From NCBI GenBank assembly GCA_903933815.1, contig CAIZLN010000108.1:1-48307 (forward strand): a DNA stretch of 48,307 nucleotides. Direction: 5' to 3'. Below are positions 33,237-40,095 of this stretch, piece after piece. How positions within the stretch are numbered: the stretch's first letter is position 1; the number at the start of each line of letters is the position of its first letter. The translations under genes and the position numbers were made by a program. The notes below the pieces were generated by a model, which did not search any database, had not been told where the DNA came from, and saw nothing but the letters and a program-made list of their open reading frames with translations. Source of the DNA: an uncultured Solirubrobacterales bacterium. Its GTDB lineage: Bacteria; Actinomycetota; Thermoleophilia; Solirubrobacterales; 70-9.

Positions 33237-33970
33237 ATCGATCCTTTCCGATCCACGCTGCCGCCCCGCTGGTGTTTGCGCTCCTGGCATTTTCCGGCTG
33301 TCAGTCAACACAGGAAAAAAGTGCCATTCTCGAATCCAAGGGTGCCGATGTAGCAAAGCTTGAGAAGATCAAAATCGGAGCGGCAAACCAGGCCGTAGAG
33401 GTCCTTGAGACGACCGTGCTGACAGATCAGTTCGGCAGCGCTGTCGTGCTGCGTCTCAAGAACAACTCGCCGGGTCCTCAGGCGGCAGTTCCGGTTGGTC
33501 TTGACGTAAAGGACGCCAAGGCCAAGTCGATCTACAAGAACGACATCCAGGGTCTCGAGAACGGCCTCGTCCAGGTTCCCGTGATCGAAGCCCGAAGTGA
33601 AGGCTGGTGGGTCCACGATCAGGTCCTGGTCACTCAGACACCGAAGATCGCCGAGGCCACCCTCGGCAAGCCGGAGGCGCAGGCACCCGCAAAGGTCCCC
33701 AGGATTGATGTATCACCTCCGTTCCTTGAGACCGACCCGGTGTCGGGCATGAATGTGACTGGAAAGGTCACGAACAAGTCGAATGTCGAGCAGATCGACC
33801 TGCTCCTTTACGCAGTAGCCACCAAGGGCGGGAAGGTGGTCGCTGCCGGACGAGGACTGATTCCCAAACTGAAGACCGACGGCAAGCCGGAGTTCTATCG
33901 CATCTATTTCATCGGCGACCCGAAAAACGCTGACATCGAAGTCGTCGCCATGCCTTCGACATTCGAGTAA
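33233..33970 (+). CDS. Putative lipoprotein of the pst operon
   Basis: This 245-residue protein has a signal sequence ending in a lipobox (LLAFSGC, Cys23), which should be lipid-modified and anchored outside. The mature part consists of two beta-rich halves (about 50-145 and 155-245). The second half, with the pattern VTNKSNVEQIDLLLYAVATKGGKVVAAGRG, resembles FxLYD-type immunoglobulin-like domains. No catalytic motif is seen. It overlaps pstB by ATGA, so it is coupled to the transporter. A role in holding PstS, which lacks its own lipid anchor, is conceivable but speculative. Confidence 0.75.
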   Translation: MNRSFPIHAAAPLVFALLAFSGCQSTQEKSAILESKGADVAKLEKIKIGAANQAVEVLETTVLTDQFGSAVVLRLKNNSPGPQAAVPVGLDVKDAKAKSIYKNDIQGLENGLVQVPVIEARSEGWWVHDQVLVTQTPKIAEATLGKPEAQAPAKVPRIDVSPPFLETDPVSGMNVTGKVTNKSNVEQIDLLLYAVATKGGKVVAAGRGLIPKLKTDGKPEFYRIYFIGDPKNADIEVVAMPSTFE

Positions 33971-33983
33971 AGGAGAAACGAAA

Positions 33984-34934
33984 ATGACAGAACAGACGAC
34001 AGTTCTCGCACCTTCGGCCGGTACAAAGGTGCGGTGCACCGGCTGCGGAGCAAGCATGGCTGCCGACCAGAGGTACTGCCTCCAATGCGGCAAGCGGAAA
34101 GGAGAGCCACGCGTCGAGTTCGGTAGCTACATGACCGAAGGAGTGCCAAATGGTGAGGCCCCTCCGCCGACCACCCCTCAAGTTCGGCCCGCTGCCGCTC
34201 CCTTCCCTGAAGATCCCCGGCCGGTTCGCGAGATCACGCCCCTGATGGCGGCCGGCGGCCTTGCCGCCTTCGCGGTGATTCTCCTGCTGGGTGTAATCGT
34301 CGGTCGGCTTGGCGGAACCGAGAGCCAGACCCCGGTTGTTGCTGCGACCGGCCTCCCGACGGCCACTGCGCCCGCACCGGAGACCAGCTCCACAACTGAT
34401 GTCAACGTTTCCTTCACCGCCGACTGGCCAGCTGAGAAAGAGGGCTTCACGATCGAACTGGCGACGGTTTCAAAGGACTCCACCGACGGGGCCGGGGTGG
34501 AAGCGACAAAAGCCGACCTCGCGGCACAGGGCGCACCCGAAGTCGGCGCACTCGATTCGGACGAGTTCGCCAGCCTGCCTGCCGGCAACTATGTCTTCTA
34601 CAGCGGTGTCTATGACACCAGGGCCGAAGCGTCCAGGGAACTTGCGACCATCAGTGCCAGCTTTCCCGACGCTCAGGTCATCCAGGTCGGCGTTGATGCT
34701 GCGGTCGCAGGCGGCGGCGGAGGCGCGCTCATCACTGATTCACCCGATGAGGCTGACCCCGATCAGGCAGTCGTAGCGGACAAGGAGGAGCTTGAGGATC
34801 TGAATGGCGCCAGCGCGGAGGATTTTCAGGAGCTGCAGCAGAAGCTGCCGCCGACGATCGAGACGACGGGCAAAGCCCCGAAGCCGGATAACAAGGCACC
34901 CGGCGACGGTGGCCCCGCAGTAGAGATCGGCTGA
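33984..34934 (+). CDS. Zinc-ribbon membrane protein with SPOR-like segment
   Basis: This 316-residue protein starts with a zinc ribbon (Cys18-x2-Cys21 and Cys32-x2-Cys35), then a Pro-rich linker and a transmembrane helix (about 88-108). The external region contains YVFYSGVYDTRAEASRELATI (about 195-215) and looks like a SPOR domain, which binds denuded peptidoglycan glycan. The tail is acidic and Pro-rich. AAAGGAG precedes the ATG by about eight bases. The topology suggests a cytoplasmic zinc ribbon linked to a wall-binding domain. No described system with this combination next to pst is known to me. Confidence 0.72.
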   Translation: MTEQTTVLAPSAGTKVRCTGCGASMAADQRYCLQCGKRKGEPRVEFGSYMTEGVPNGEAPPPTTPQVRPAAAPFPEDPRPVREITPLMAAGGLAAFAVILLLGVIVGRLGGTESQTPVVAATGLPTATAPAPETSSTTDVNVSFTADWPAEKEGFTIELATVSKDSTDGAGVEATKADLAAQGAPEVGALDSDEFASLPAGNYVFYSGVYDTRAEASRELATISASFPDAQVIQVGVDAAVAGGGGGALITDSPDEADPDQAVVADKEELEDLNGASAEDFQELQQKLPPTIETTGKAPKPDNKAPGDGGPAVEIG

Positions 34935-34937
34935 CAG

Positions 34938-35732
34938 ATGGCACCCTCCAGAATGTTCAGGAACAGAAAGCCCACTCCGGAACAGCTGGCTGAGGCTGCA
35001 AAGCCGATGACCAGGCTGGATGAGCGCCGCGAAGAACTTCGGGCGCGCTTCACGGAGATGCAATGGGACCTTGGCGGGGCGGCGTATGAGATGGCCGCCC
35101 GCGACTACTTCCGGCTGGATGTATTGGCCGGCATGGCAGCCAGGCTTCAGGTCGTTGATGCCGAACTGGCCGAGATCGAGCGTATGTCCCGACTCGAAAG
35201 TGCCGGCGCAGGCGGATCCTGCGCGGGCTGCGGGGCACTCCACGCTCGCGGTGCCATCTACTGCTGGCGCTGCGGCCGCAACCTTTTTGAGGTCCCCGCC
35301 CGACCTGCTCTGATTGCCGCCCAGCCGGGGGCAGGCCTGGAGCAGCAGGTCGTTGCGCCGACGGCCCCGGAGGGCTCAGCGGATCCGGCATCTGTTCCGC
35401 CCCACTCCCGGGAGATCCCTCCATCGGTTGTCCCCGGTGCAGCTGCGCCGGCGAGTCCTGAAACGGCACCGCTCCTGCGGGAGGAAGGGCCGGGAGGTCC
35501 TCTCGAGTCAGTGGCTGGGCCAGCCTTGACGGGTGAGCCGGCAGCGCCTGCCGAGGTGGCCGCTTCCCGGGCGCCTTTCGTACGCCCGTGGGCCGGTGCG
35601 TCTGATTCGGAGCCAGCCGCGGCACCCGGCTCCGTGACGGTTCCACCGTTTGAGGGTGCAGTCGAAGTGCCAACCTACGAGCGCCCGGTACAGCCGCCGG
35701 AAGAGCCCGGTTCGGACATCGGTGGCCGCTGA
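34938..35732 (+). CDS. Coiled-coil and zinc-ribbon protein, unknown function
   Basis: This 264-residue protein has an N-terminal helical part (about 12-88, heptad-like, with RLDERREELRARF and RLQVVDAELAEIERM). A zinc ribbon follows, formed by Cys95-x2-Cys98 and Cys109-x2-Cys112. The rest (about 120-264) is a low-complexity Pro/Ala/Glu-rich region without clear fold. There is no signal peptide or membrane segment. It starts three bases after the preceding stop, and the next gene overlaps its end by 11 bases. I do not recognise a named family. Sharing a zinc ribbon with the upstream protein hints that the two interact. Confidence 0.68.
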   Translation: MAPSRMFRNRKPTPEQLAEAAKPMTRLDERREELRARFTEMQWDLGGAAYEMAARDYFRLDVLAGMAARLQVVDAELAEIERMSRLESAGAGGSCAGCGALHARGAIYCWRCGRNLFEVPARPALIAAQPGAGLEQQVVAPTAPEGSADPASVPPHSREIPPSVVPGAAAPASPETAPLLREEGPGGPLESVAGPALTGEPAAPAEVAASRAPFVRPWAGASDSEPAAAPGSVTVPPFEGAVEVPTYERPVQPPEEPGSDIGGR

Positions 35733-37029
35733 TACGGGTTCAAGTCCTGCGACTCCGCCCACGGGTGGGGGCGCACCGACCGGTGGCTGGAGGCTGCCGG
35801 TTCGGATCCGTGTGCCTGAACGTGACGAGCTGCTCGCGATGGCGCTCGCCACGCTCGCCGTTGGCCTCGTGCTTGGGCTGGCTGTGGGCCCAGGATTGGG
35901 AAATGCCGGGCGAATCCTGCCGATCATCTCGGCCCCGTTGGCGCAGGTCCCGATATCACCGGGGATAAACGGGGGCGACAGCCAGCAGGACACCCTGCCG
36001 GTGCTCTCCGCGCCCGCCGGATCGGATGCGGGGGCAACACCCATCCCTGCTTTCCCGGATACCGATACCGATACGGTCGCCATCGTCGCTGACACCCCGG
36101 ATGTCCCGGCAGAGCCGACTCCGGAGGATCCCTCCACGAACACTTCGCAGGTTCCGCCCGTGCCACAGGAGCCGGCCCCTGAACCGGAGCTGGAGGGACT
36201 GCCACTCACGGGCACGGTCCTTGCTTCATCGGTGAACGGCAAATCGTTTTCGCTGGCTGACCGCAGTGGCAATCTGCAGACTGTGTTTTCCGATTTCCCA
36301 CCCGAACCCGGCGAGCGGATATCGACGACAGCTCTCCCGCTTGTCAACGGCACGTTCTCCGAGTACGGGGGTCGCCTCACGCTGGCAAATCGTGACCGCG
36401 CGACCGTCCGCGGGATGGTCAGCTTCACAGATCCCGAACTGAACGTTCTCGTGCTTTCGAACCGCGGAACCTCCCTGCCCCTTGATGGATCGGCGGTCTC
36501 CGAGGAGCTCCTTCCCCCTCTGGACCCGAGCGACCCTGATGCCGAGCTGCCACTCGAAGGAGGGGACTGGGTCGAGGTCCGGCTTGCCCTGGTAGACCTC
36601 GAAGCGCAACAGTCTTCGGCCTCAAGGTGGGCGAACATCGCAGCATCTGGCACCGGCGATCCAGCCGAAGATCCGGGAGCGGATCCCGAGCAGTCAGCCG
36701 AGGCTCCGGAACTCGGTCTGCAGATCGAATCGCTTGAGCGGCTCGACGAGACCGCCACCCGGATAGAGATCACCGGCAAGCTGCTCGAGCTGAATCGTCG
36801 GCAGGGAACACTCCTGATTTCCGCTGACAGCCTGGGACTGCTCGACCGGGCCATCGAAATAAGCACCCCATCGGGCTTCGACTTCGCCGGGGTCAAGGCC
36901 GGGAGGGTCTACTGCGCGACCGTCCGTCGCACGGCTGCTGGTGATTTCAGGCTGACCGGCTTTTCCTCCGGGTACTCAGGGCGGGCCGCCGATGATCGCT
37001 CCGAAGTCTTCGGAGAACAGGGTTACTGA
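35722..37029 (+). CDS. Membrane-anchored protein with repeated beta modules, unknown function
   Basis: This protein of 435 residues starts from GTG 35722; the frame is open back to an ATG at 35650 that would overlap the previous gene by 83 bases. A transmembrane helix lies at about residues 40-60 (LAMALATLAVGLVLGLAVGPGLG). A long Pro/Asp-rich linker follows. The external part has two or three modules of the type LTGTVLASSVNGKSFSLAD and ITGKLLELNRRQGTLLIS, reminiscent of DUF5666-like OB/beta domains. No catalytic residues can be named. It closes the pst-linked block and converges with the glutaredoxin gene four bases away. Confidence 0.65.
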   Translation: MAADTGSSPATPPTGGGAPTGGWRLPVRIRVPERDELLAMALATLAVGLVLGLAVGPGLGNAGRILPIISAPLAQVPISPGINGGDSQQDTLPVLSAPAGSDAGATPIPAFPDTDTDTVAIVADTPDVPAEPTPEDPSTNTSQVPPVPQEPAPEPELEGLPLTGTVLASSVNGKSFSLADRSGNLQTVFSDFPPEPGERISTTALPLVNGTFSEYGGRLTLANRDRATVRGMVSFTDPELNVLVLSNRGTSLPLDGSAVSEELLPPLDPSDPDAELPLEGGDWVEVRLALVDLEAQQSSASRWANIAASGTGDPAEDPGADPEQSAEAPELGLQIESLERLDETATRIEITGKLLELNRRQGTLLISADSLGLLDRAIEISTPSGFDFAGVKAGRVYCATVRRTAAGDFRLTGFSSGYSGRAADDRSEVFGEQGY

Positions 37030-37033
37030 AGGT

Positions 37034-37444
37034 TCAGCCGCTGCCTTCGATTTTCAGCGGCGGGCTCTGGGCTGGCAGGTCCTGTGCACTCTGTGGCTGT
37101 TCCGGCTTTTCGGGCAACTCCGGCTGTTCGACTCCGAGTGCCTTTGCCAGGTCTCCAGAGGAGAACATCTCCTCGACGATGTCGGCGCCACCGAGCAGTT
37201 CGCCGTTGACGTAAAGCTGGGGGAAGGTCTCCCAGTCGGAGATCTCGGTGGTGACCTCCCGCAGTGGCTGGAGGGCGGGGAGCACGTCTATCGCTCCGTA
37301 CTCGACGCCCATCTGGTCAAGAACCTGAACGGTTCTCATCGAGAAGCCGCAGCGAGGTGCGCTCGGTGTGCCCTTCATGAAGAGCAGCACGGGGTTTTCG
37401 GAGATCAGCTCCTGGACTCGTTCGGTCAGTTCCTGGTCGGCCAT
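37034..37444 (-). CDS. grxD: Monothiol CGFS glutaredoxin (Grx4/GrxD family)
   Basis: CGFS glutaredoxins bind a [2Fe-2S] cluster with glutathione-like thiols and work with BolA proteins in cluster delivery and iron sensing. The motif is C32-G-F-S with Lys24 in MKGTP; the cis-Pro loop is TFPQLYV and the GG-D loop LLGGADIVEEM is present. The domain ends near residue 105. The remaining 30 residues are a Pro/Glu/Gln-rich tail not seen in standard family members. The gene follows bolA by 36 bases, the expected functional pairing. Confidence 0.9.
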   Translation of the reverse strand: MADQELTERVQELISENPVLLFMKGTPSAPRCGFSMRTVQVLDQMGVEYGAIDVLPALQPLREVTTEISDWETFPQLYVNGELLGGADIVEEMFSSGDLAKALGVEQPELPEKPEQPQSAQDLPAQSPPLKIEGSG

Positions 37445-37480
37445 GAAGGTGATGCTAGAACATCAGCCGACCCGGCCGGG

Positions 37481-37711
37481 TCAGTCCAGGATCCTGATCG
37501 TCAGCGCGTGGATGGTGCCGTCGTCGAAGCGCTCCCTGACCGCTGCTTTGACCATGCGGTGTTGGTTGATCCGGGTCTGCCCTTCGAACTGCGGCGCACG
37601 GACTTCGGCCCGAAGGTGGTCGCCCGTGCCCGTCTCGTCGATTACGACAGCTTCGGAGCCGGGCAGGGCCGCTTCGATCATCCCCTTCAGTTCTTCGAGG
37701 TCAGCTGCCAT
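37481..37711 (-). CDS. bolA: BolA-family protein
   Basis: BolA proteins form [2Fe-2S]-bridged complexes with CGFS glutaredoxins. This 76-residue protein starts at the ATG at 37711, with AGAGG seven bases before. The longer frame to 37762 lies inside fprA. The class II KH-like fold is recognisable from the helix LEELKGMIEAALPG, the strand DHLRAEVRAPQFEGQTRINQHRMV with the conserved His and the end IHALTIRI. It overlaps the fprA stop by 11 bases, so it is coupled to the reductase upstream and lies before grxD. Confidence 0.88.
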   Translation of the reverse strand: MAADLEELKGMIEAALPGSEAVVIDETGTGDHLRAEVRAPQFEGQTRINQHRMVKAAVRERFDDGTIHALTIRILD

Positions 37712-39128
37712 CTGTGGCCTCTTCAGGGTGCGGTCGGGATGCCACCTCGAGCATTTCGTCAATTTTCACGAACTTGACCCTCGGTCGCTCGTGGGGCTTC
37801 CCCTTCGTGACCTCCGCGTGGTCGATCTTCTGCCAGCCACTGAAGCTCACGAAATTGACCTTCCGTTCCGCGAGCAGGTTCTCGATCGCTGCCGGACCTG
37901 GATCAGCGGGCTCAAGCAGAAGCCCGTCAGCGACATCAGCCAGCAGACGATCAACTGTCTCCTTCGCGTCCTTCTTGTTGGTCCCGATCACGCCTGACGG
38001 ACCGCGCTTGATCCAGCCGGCTGTGTAGTGACCGGTCCGGTGTCCCTCACCCGGTGCTTCAAGAACCCGACCCTGGTCGTTGAGGATCGTCCCGCGCTTC
38101 AGGTCAAACGGAACCCCCGGAACCGGCACGCCGGTGTAACCGACCGATCTCAGAATCAGCTCACACTCAAGCTCTTCGCGCTCTCCGGTGTCCCGCGCCT
38201 TGAGCGAGCCTTCTTCCATGACCAGTTCATTCCTGCCGATGATGATTGACTCGACCCGGTCGCCGCCGCGGATCTCTATCGGGGAGGCGAGGAAGCGCAG
38301 GTGAATTTGCTTCGGCTTCCCCTCCGGAGTTCTGTTCGCGTAGTCCTGAAGTATTTCGACGTTGACCCTCGCGGTCTTGTCGGCCGCCTCGGACTCGATC
38401 CAGGCCTGGCTCTCGGGGTCCAGCTGGACATCGGTCGGATCCACGATCACGTCAGCCTCCTCAAGCTCGCCGATTTCCTTTATCTCGGGGTTGGTGAAGG
38501 CCGCCTGGGCTGGCCCCCGCCTGCCGAGAACGACGACCTCCTCGATTCCGCTGGCATCAAGGACGTCGATCGCGTGATCGGCGATATCGGTGCGGCGCAA
38601 CTCGGCGTCGTCAAGGGCCAGCATGCGGCTGACATCCATGGCCACGTTGCCGTTGCCGACTACCACCGCGCGTTTTACCTTGTCCAGATTGAAATCGCGG
38701 TCAGCGTAGTCGGGGTGGGCGTTGTACCAGCCGACGAAGGCGGTCGCGGCGAAGCTGCCGGGGAGGTTTTCGCCGGGGATGCCCAGTTCGCGGTCGGCCT
38801 CGGCCCCGAAGGTGTAGAGGATCGCGTGGTAATGGTGCTCGAAGTCCTCGATCCCGAGGTCGCGCCCGACCTCGACATTGCCAAAGAACCGGAAACCTTC
38901 CTTGGCCGCAGTCCGTTCGTAGACCCGGGTCACCGACTTGATCTTCGGATGGTCCGGGGCGACCCCGCCACGGACCAGACCGTACGGGGTGGGCAGGCGG
39001 TCAAAAAGGTCGACCTGGGCGTGGGTTTCGGGATCCTTGAGGATCTGGTCGGCGGCGTAGAAGCCGGAAGGACCGGCACCGATGATCGCGACGCGGAGGG
39101 GGTTTTCCGGGGTACCGGGGTCAGCCAT
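37701..39128 (-). CDS. fprA: Ferredoxin-NADP reductase of the adrenodoxin reductase type
   Basis: FprA transfers electrons between NADPH and ferredoxin or related Fe-S proteins. Two Rossmann motifs are clear: FAD-binding GAGPSGFYAAD near residue 20 and NADP-binding VGNGNVAMDVSRML near residue 155. The family block LPTPYGLVRGGVAPDHP is also present. The ATG at 39128 (475 residues) is chosen because it follows the hydrolase stop by 13 bases. TAGGAT lies ten bases upstream, and the earlier ATG at 39167 lies inside the hydrolase gene. It leads the redox set fprA, bolA, grxD and may supply reducing power for Fe-S cluster work. Confidence 0.93.
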   Translation of the reverse strand: MADPGTPENPLRVAIIGAGPSGFYAADQILKDPETHAQVDLFDRLPTPYGLVRGGVAPDHPKIKSVTRVYERTAAKEGFRFFGNVEVGRDLGIEDFEHHYHAILYTFGAEADRELGIPGENLPGSFAATAFVGWYNAHPDYADRDFNLDKVKRAVVVGNGNVAMDVSRMLALDDAELRRTDIADHAIDVLDASGIEEVVVLGRRGPAQAAFTNPEIKEIGELEEADVIVDPTDVQLDPESQAWIESEAADKTARVNVEILQDYANRTPEGKPKQIHLRFLASPIEIRGGDRVESIIIGRNELVMEEGSLKARDTGEREELECELILRSVGYTGVPVPGVPFDLKRGTILNDQGRVLEAPGEGHRTGHYTAGWIKRGPSGVIGTNKKDAKETVDRLLADVADGLLLEPADPGPAAIENLLAERKVNFVSFSGWQKIDHAEVTKGKPHERPRVKFVKIDEMLEVASRPHPEEATDGS

Positions 39129-39138
39129 GGGAGGGACG

Positions 39139-39144
39139 ATCCTA
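39139..39144 (-). promoter_or_regulatory. Candidate -10 box of fprA overlapping a stop codon
   Basis: On the minus strand TAGGAT includes the TAG stop of the hydrolase gene and lies ten bases before the fprA ATG. There is no Shine-Dalgarno sequence between. The same hexamer precedes the methyltransferase gene at 45522. Confidence 0.3.
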
Positions 39145-40035
39145 GAGCGAACGGTTTGCGTTCGCATCTATCTCTGCCACGAACTGCGGCCAGAGCGGTT
39201 CGGGCAGATCGTGGGCCATACCTTCATACACACGCAGCCTGGCGCCGGGAACGGCTCTGGCGGTGGCCCTGCCACCGCGGGGGAAGACCAGCCGGTCTGC
39301 CGAGCCGTGGATTACGAGCGTAGGGACCCTGACCTGTCCGAGTGCCCGGGTGCGGTCCGGCTGACAGTTGATCGCGTGGAGCTGCCGTGCCGTTCCGGCC
39401 CGGTGGATTCCCCTTTCCCATCCGACGGCAGCGAAACTCCGCAGTCTCTCCCGGTCGACCGGGTAGCGGCTGGATCCGATGACGTCAAAGAGCATCTCCA
39501 GCCGGTCGATGTACTCCTGCTCACTGGTCGGGGTCGTGCGGACCAGGGCGATCATTTCCCGCACCCCGGGCAGTGCATCCCGTCGCGCTCCGGTGCGCGA
39601 CATGATCGAACAAAGCGAGGCCGTTCTCTCGGGGTGTCGGATTGCGACCGTCTGGACGATCATGCCTCCCATCGAAAAACCGACGAAATGGGCCTTGTCT
39701 ATCCCAAGGTGATCGAGCACCGCGACGGCGTCATCGGCCATGTCGTGAAGTCCGTAGCGCAGCTGACGCGGCAGGCCGAGCAGCATTGGCATCGTCCCCG
39801 GGACACCGAGATCGTTGAGGACGGTCGAGTGGCCTGCATCCCGGCTTTCGATCCGGATCACCCGGAAACCTCTGGCGACCAGCATGTCAGCCAGATCTGC
39901 ATCGAAATAGATCAGCTGGTTGCCGAGCCCCGGGACCACCAGCAGGGCCGGATCCTCGGGGTTTCCCCGATCGTCAAAGGCAATCCGGATGCCGCCCGAT
40001 GTCGCAAACTGCTCGTCGATCGAACCGGGGTTCAC
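39142..40035 (-). CDS. Alpha/beta hydrolase
   Basis: This cytoplasmic serine hydrolase of 297 residues has the full triad in context: nucleophile Ser in GFSMGG (about residue 127), Asp in HGSADRLV (about 246) and His in GMAHDLPE (about 271). The oxyanion-hole region is VPGLGNQ. The fold is like that of esterases, C-C hydrolases or haloperoxidase-type enzymes. The long cap region (residues 150-215) would set specificity. Start GTG at 40035. It is divergent from the polytopic membrane gene and ends just before fprA, so the two may be in one transcript or separate, since fprA has its own -10-like box. Confidence 0.85.
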   Translation of the reverse strand: MNPGSIDEQFATSGGIRIAFDDRGNPEDPALLVVPGLGNQLIYFDADLADMLVARGFRVIRIESRDAGHSTVLNDLGVPGTMPMLLGLPRQLRYGLHDMADDAVAVLDHLGIDKAHFVGFSMGGMIVQTVAIRHPERTASLCSIMSRTGARRDALPGVREMIALVRTTPTSEQEYIDRLEMLFDVIGSSRYPVDRERLRSFAAVGWERGIHRAGTARQLHAINCQPDRTRALGQVRVPTLVIHGSADRLVFPRGGRATARAVPGARLRVYEGMAHDLPEPLWPQFVAEIDANANRSL

Positions 40036-40095
40036 TCTTCAGGCCTTATGGTTCGGGGCGTGGGTCGGGCGAGACTGGAAAACGGCAGGTTGGCC

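Noticed and set aside
39082-40095. A continuous open frame running 338 codons upstream of the polytopic membrane protein start
   Set aside because: It is antisense to the well-supported hydrolase and fprA start, has no membrane-protein character, and a signal/anchor sequence begins at 40096.
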